Made by a program: the position numbers and the translations under genes
Assembly: GCA_023392555.1 (NCBI GenBank)
Contig: JAEVYW010000164.1
Span: 1 to 7,463 of the forward strand
Reading direction: 5' to 3'
DNA: 7,463 nucleotides
Source of the DNA: Pseudomonadota bacterium
GTDB lineage: Bacteria > Pseudomonadota > Alphaproteobacteria > Sphingomonadales > Sphingomonadaceae
Notes under the pieces: model-generated
What the model was told of the DNA's origin: nothing
Seen by the model: only the letters and a program-made list of their open reading frames with translations
Databases searched by the model: none
In this document: piece by piece, positions 5,339 to 7,463 of the stretch
Numbering within the stretch: the first letter of the stretch is position 1
Layout: each line of letters starts with the position of its first letter

Positions 5339-6378
5339 TTGGGCGAACCTCCGGAATCGAACAGGCCGGATTGCGCTCCGGCGGGCGGGTTGAGGCCGAG
5401 ATGCGTGTAGCCGCGCCCGTTGAGGCAGCGGCCGCGAGCGGTGCGGGCGATGAGGCCAAGCTGGATCAGATAAGGCTCGATCACATCCTCGATCGTGTCG
5501 CGCGGCTCGCTGAGACCGGCGGCAAGCGTCTCCACGCCGACCGGACCCCCGCCGTACAGATCGGCGATCATGGTCAGGTAGCGCCGGTCCATCGCGTCGA
5601 GGCCGAGATTGTCTATCTCCAGCCGCGACAGCGCCTTGTCGGCGACGTCGGCATCGATCGCCGTCGCCGAAACGGCATGAGCGAAGTCGCGCACCCGGCG
5701 GAGCAGCCGCCCGGCAATGCGCGGGGTTCCGCGCGACCGGCGCGCGATCTCGGCGGTGCCGTCGTCGGTGATCTCGACACCGAGCAGGCGCGATGCCCGG
5801 CCGACGACCTGCTGCAATTCCTGCACGGTGTAGAAGTTCAGCCGCACCGGTATCCCGAAGCGGTCGCGCAGCGGTGTGGTCAGCAACCCTTGGCGCGTCG
5901 TCGCCCCGACCAAGGTGAACCGCGGCAAATCAATGCGCACGGATCGTGCCGATGGACCTTCGCCGATCATCAGGTCGAGCGCGCGGTCCTCCATCGCCGG
6001 GTAGAGCACCTCCTCGACTGCGGGATTGAGCCGGTGGATCTCGTCGATGAACAGGACGTCGCCGTCCTCGAGGTTGGTCAGCAGCGCCGCGAGGTCGCCT
6101 GACTTGGCGATCACCGGTCCCGACGTGGCGCGGAATCCGACGCCCATCTCCCGCGCCAGAATGCCGGCAAGCGTGGTCTTCCCGAGGCCCGGGGGACCGT
6201 GAAACAGCACATGGTCCAGCGCCTCGCCGCGCGCCCTTGCGGCATTGACGAAGATGCGAAGATTTTCGCGCGCCGCCTGCTGCCCGACGAACTCGTCGAG
6301 CGACTTGGGCCGAAGCGCGGCGTCGGCATCCTCGGTCGTGCGCTCGGGCGTCGTGATTCGGGCGGGATCGGTGGCCAT
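5335..6378 (-). CDS. ruvB: Holliday junction branch migration ATPase RuvB
   Basis: RuvB is the hexameric AAA+ motor that pumps DNA through RuvA-bound Holliday junctions during recombinational repair. The 347 residues match the family length. Walker A GPPGLGKT is at 61-68, Walker B LFIDE at 109-113, sensor 1 GATT at 158-161, and PLRDRFG at 169-175 carries the arginine finger R171. The C-terminal winged-helix DNA-binding domain is about 265-335 ([30 protein letters not shown]). The ATG at 6378 shares one base with the stop of the upstream GFA gene (TGATG), and the stop overlaps the hydrolase start (GTGA). ruvB is separated from ruvA here by the GFA gene, whereas ruvA and ruvB are usually adjacent. 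The short SGGSPK tail also encodes the next gene's ribosome binding site. Confidence 0.98.
   Translation of the reverse strand: MATDPARITTPERTTEDADAALRPKSLDEFVGQQAARENLRIFVNAARARGEALDHVLFHGPPGLGKTTLAGILAREMGVGFRATSGPVIAKSGDLAALLTNLEDGDVLFIDEIHRLNPAVEEVLYPAMEDRALDLMIGEGPSARSVRIDLPRFTLVGATTRQGLLTTPLRDRFGIPVRLNFYTVQELQQVVGRASRLLGVEITDDGTAEIARRSRGTPRIAGRLLRRVRDFAHAVSATAIDADVADKALSRLEIDNLGLDAMDRRYLTMIADLYGGGPVGVETLAAGLSEPRDTIEDVIEPYLIQLGLIARTARGRCLNGRGYTHLGLNPPAGAQSGLFDSGGSPK
5344..5355 (-). promoter_or_regulatory. Ribosome binding site of the hydrolase gene, inside the ruvB end
   Basis: The minus strand reads TCCGGAGGTTCG, with GGAGG 9 bases before the GTG start at 5338. It also encodes SGGS near the RuvB C-terminus. 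It supports the GTG start in the absence of an ATG near the signal peptide. It is identical to the site at 1707-1718 ahead of the OmpA/Pal-like gene. Confidence 0.7.
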
Positions 6379-6794
6379 CAGCCGAAGTGCTCGACGTTCT
6401 CGCCGACAATCTCAAGCCACTCGAGCTTGCGGTCCTCGTACACAGAGTAATTCAGCCGACCGAAGAATGGATCATCGAACGCACCAAGCGGAATACCGAG
6501 AAGGTTCGCCGAGTCCGCGTCAATGCCCGGCCCCTCGTTGCGGTAAAGGACGTCCGATCCGCATTCCGGGCAGAAGTGAAACGTAGCCCAGTTTCCGCTG
6601 TCGGAGACTTTCCTGAAGGTCTTCGACTGTCCTTCGACCGTCACCTGTTCCGACGGCCAGCGCGCCTGGGTCGCGAAGGCGCTGCCACTGCGCTTCTTGC
6701 AATTGAGGCAATGACACACGGACATTCGCACCGGCTCTCCGGTCGTCGTGACGCGAAGCTGCCCGCAGCGGCACGAGGCGGTCCGTTCGGTCAT
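6378..6794 (-). CDS. GFA-family zinc-binding protein (CENP-V/GFA domain)
   Basis: A 138-residue GFA-domain protein. The family is named for glutathione-dependent formaldehyde-activating enzyme, but most short members like this have no known reaction. All seven zinc-ligand cysteines are present: CRC (C8, C10) with CPEC (C75, C78) as the structural zinc site, and CHCLNC (C27, C29, C32) as the catalytic-type site, assigned by analogy with the Gfa structure. There is no signal peptide; it is cytoplasmic. The ATG overlaps the ruvA stop by 4 bases (ATGA) and the stop overlaps the ruvB start by 1 base, so it is fully embedded in the ruv operon. The insertion point is unusual. A role in aldehyde or thiol adduct detoxification co-regulated with DNA repair is speculation only. 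Confidence 0.93.
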   Translation of the reverse strand: MTERTASCRCGQLRVTTTGEPVRMSVCHCLNCKKRSGSAFATQARWPSEQVTVEGQSKTFRKVSDSGNWATFHFCPECGSDVLYRNEGPGIDADSANLLGIPLGAFDDPFFGRLNYSVYEDRKLEWLEIVGENVEHFG

Positions 6795-7384
6795 TTCGCC
6801 GCTTTCCGGAGAGCCAGCCGGACGAGTGCATCGAGGCCCGCATCAGCGCCAAGTTCGTCCTGCGCCGCGTTGACGGCGGCGCTGGCCTCGGCTGGTTTGA
6901 AGCCGAGGTTGGCTAGGGCGGAGAGTGCGTCCGCGGCGGCTCCGGCGCGCGGGGCAGGAGCGAGTGACGCACCAAGGCCGGCAACGCCGAGCTTGCCCTG
7001 AAGCTCATTGGCGATGCGCGCGGCCAGCTTCGGCCCGACGCCGTTGGCGCGGCCGATCATCGCCTTGTCGCCTTGGCTGACGGCACGCGATAGTTCGTCG
7101 GGGGTCAGCACGGACAGGATCGCGAGCGCGAGCCTGCCGCCGACGCCCTGAACGCTGGTCAGCGCTCGGAAGCTGTCGCGTTCCACCGGCGATCCGAAGC
7201 CGAACAGGGTCCACGCGTCCTCACGCACCTGAAGCTCGGTGAGGATCAGCACCTCTCCGCCAATAGGCCCAAGCGCCTCAAGCGTGCGGGCGCTCGCGTG
7301 GATCAGGTAACCGACTCCGCCCACGTCGATGATCGCCGTGTCGGCGCTGGTTTCGGCGAGCGTTCCAGTGAGGCGAGCAATCAT
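6791..7384 (-). CDS. ruvA: Holliday junction DNA-binding protein RuvA
   Basis: RuvA binds four-way Holliday junctions as a tetramer and loads RuvB. The 197-residue length is typical. Domain I (about 1-63) is the OB fold, with [11 protein letters not shown] and the [13 protein letters not shown] stretch that closes it. Domain II (about 70-135) holds two helix-hairpin-helix motifs, [15 protein letters not shown] and [16 protein letters not shown]. An Ala/Pro-rich linker (about 138-150) leads to domain III, the RuvB-binding three-helix bundle ([16 protein letters not shown] to the end). The ATG at 7384 lies 11 bases after the ruvC stop; AAGG in that gap is a short-spaced ribosome site. The stop overlaps the GFA gene start (ATGA). 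Confidence 0.97.
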   Translation of the reverse strand: MIARLTGTLAETSADTAIIDVGGVGYLIHASARTLEALGPIGGEVLILTELQVREDAWTLFGFGSPVERDSFRALTSVQGVGGRLALAILSVLTPDELSRAVSQGDKAMIGRANGVGPKLAARIANELQGKLGVAGLGASLAPAPRAGAAADALSALANLGFKPAEASAAVNAAQDELGADAGLDALVRLALRKAAK

Positions 7385-7395
7385 CAGCCTTAGGC

Positions 7396-7463
7396 TTAGG
7401 CGATGCGGCGGGCGCTAGCCAAGTGATGTGCGTGGGTGATTGCCACTGCGAGCGCATCGGCAG
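7396..7463 (-). CDS. ruvC: Crossover junction endodeoxyribonuclease RuvC, C-terminal end only
   Basis: The last 21 codons and TAA stop of a minus-strand frame read [13 protein letters not shown] followed by a short tail. This matches the RuvC C-terminus (E. coli has DAADALAIAITHCH). The visible Asp is the last of the catalytic acidic residues that bind metal for Holliday junction cleavage. The rest lies right of the window. The stop is 11 bases before ruvA, in the standard ruvC-ruvA order. Confidence 0.9.
   Translation of the reverse strand, partial: ADALAVAITHAHHLASARRIA

Noticed and set aside
5194..6102. 302-codon + strand open frame opposite ruvB and the hydrolase start
   Set aside because: It is antisense to RuvB, whose motifs are unmistakable; the frame is open only because of GC-rich codon bias, and its product resembles no family.

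Overview
The window looks like core chromosome of a GC-rich alphaproteobacterium, most likely a sphingomonad (Sphingomonadales). This is inferred from the GC-rich codon use, the protein style of the RuvB, YbgC, TolB and Sel1 genes, frequent GTG starts and very tight gene packing. The placement is from recognition only; no search was run. There are no RNA genes, insertion sequences, CRISPR arrays or gene-free stretches over 300 bases.

Layout, left to right. On the + strand come the C-terminal bulk of panC (pantothenate synthesis) and a 99-residue Sel1-repeat protein. They converge, with a 2-base gap, on a minus-strand operon that reads ybgC, tolB, OmpA/Pal-like gene. Upstream of ybgC, on the + strand, is a two-gene cassette: a four-helix membrane protein and a 68-residue XRE/Cro-type regulator. 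Its promoter region carries a striking tandem inverted-repeat operator. The regulator gene converges on, and overlaps by 41 bases, a second minus-strand operon that reads ruvC (only its end is in the window), ruvA, a GFA-family zinc protein gene, ruvB, and a secreted DUF3089-type hydrolase gene.

How the genes fit together. RuvA, RuvB and RuvC form the Holliday-junction branch migration and resolution machine. YbgC, TolB and a Pal-like protein are parts of the Tol-Pal envelope system. The order ruvC-ruvA-ruvB-ybgC-tolQ-tolR-tolA-tolB-pal is known from other Proteobacteria such as Pseudomonas aeruginosa. This window reads as that backbone with three interruptions: a GFA gene between ruvA and ruvB, the hydrolase plus the inverted membrane/XRE cassette between ruvB and ybgC, and tolQ, tolR and tolA absent between ybgC and tolB. 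The Pal-like protein also lacks the lipobox cysteine of a true Pal lipoprotein.

Within both minus operons most junctions overlap by 1 to 8 bases (ATGA, TGATG, GTGA), which indicates translational coupling. No defence system or clear novel enzyme system is visible. The items most worth checking are the self-contained membrane/XRE cassette with its operator, and the altered Tol-Pal gene set.
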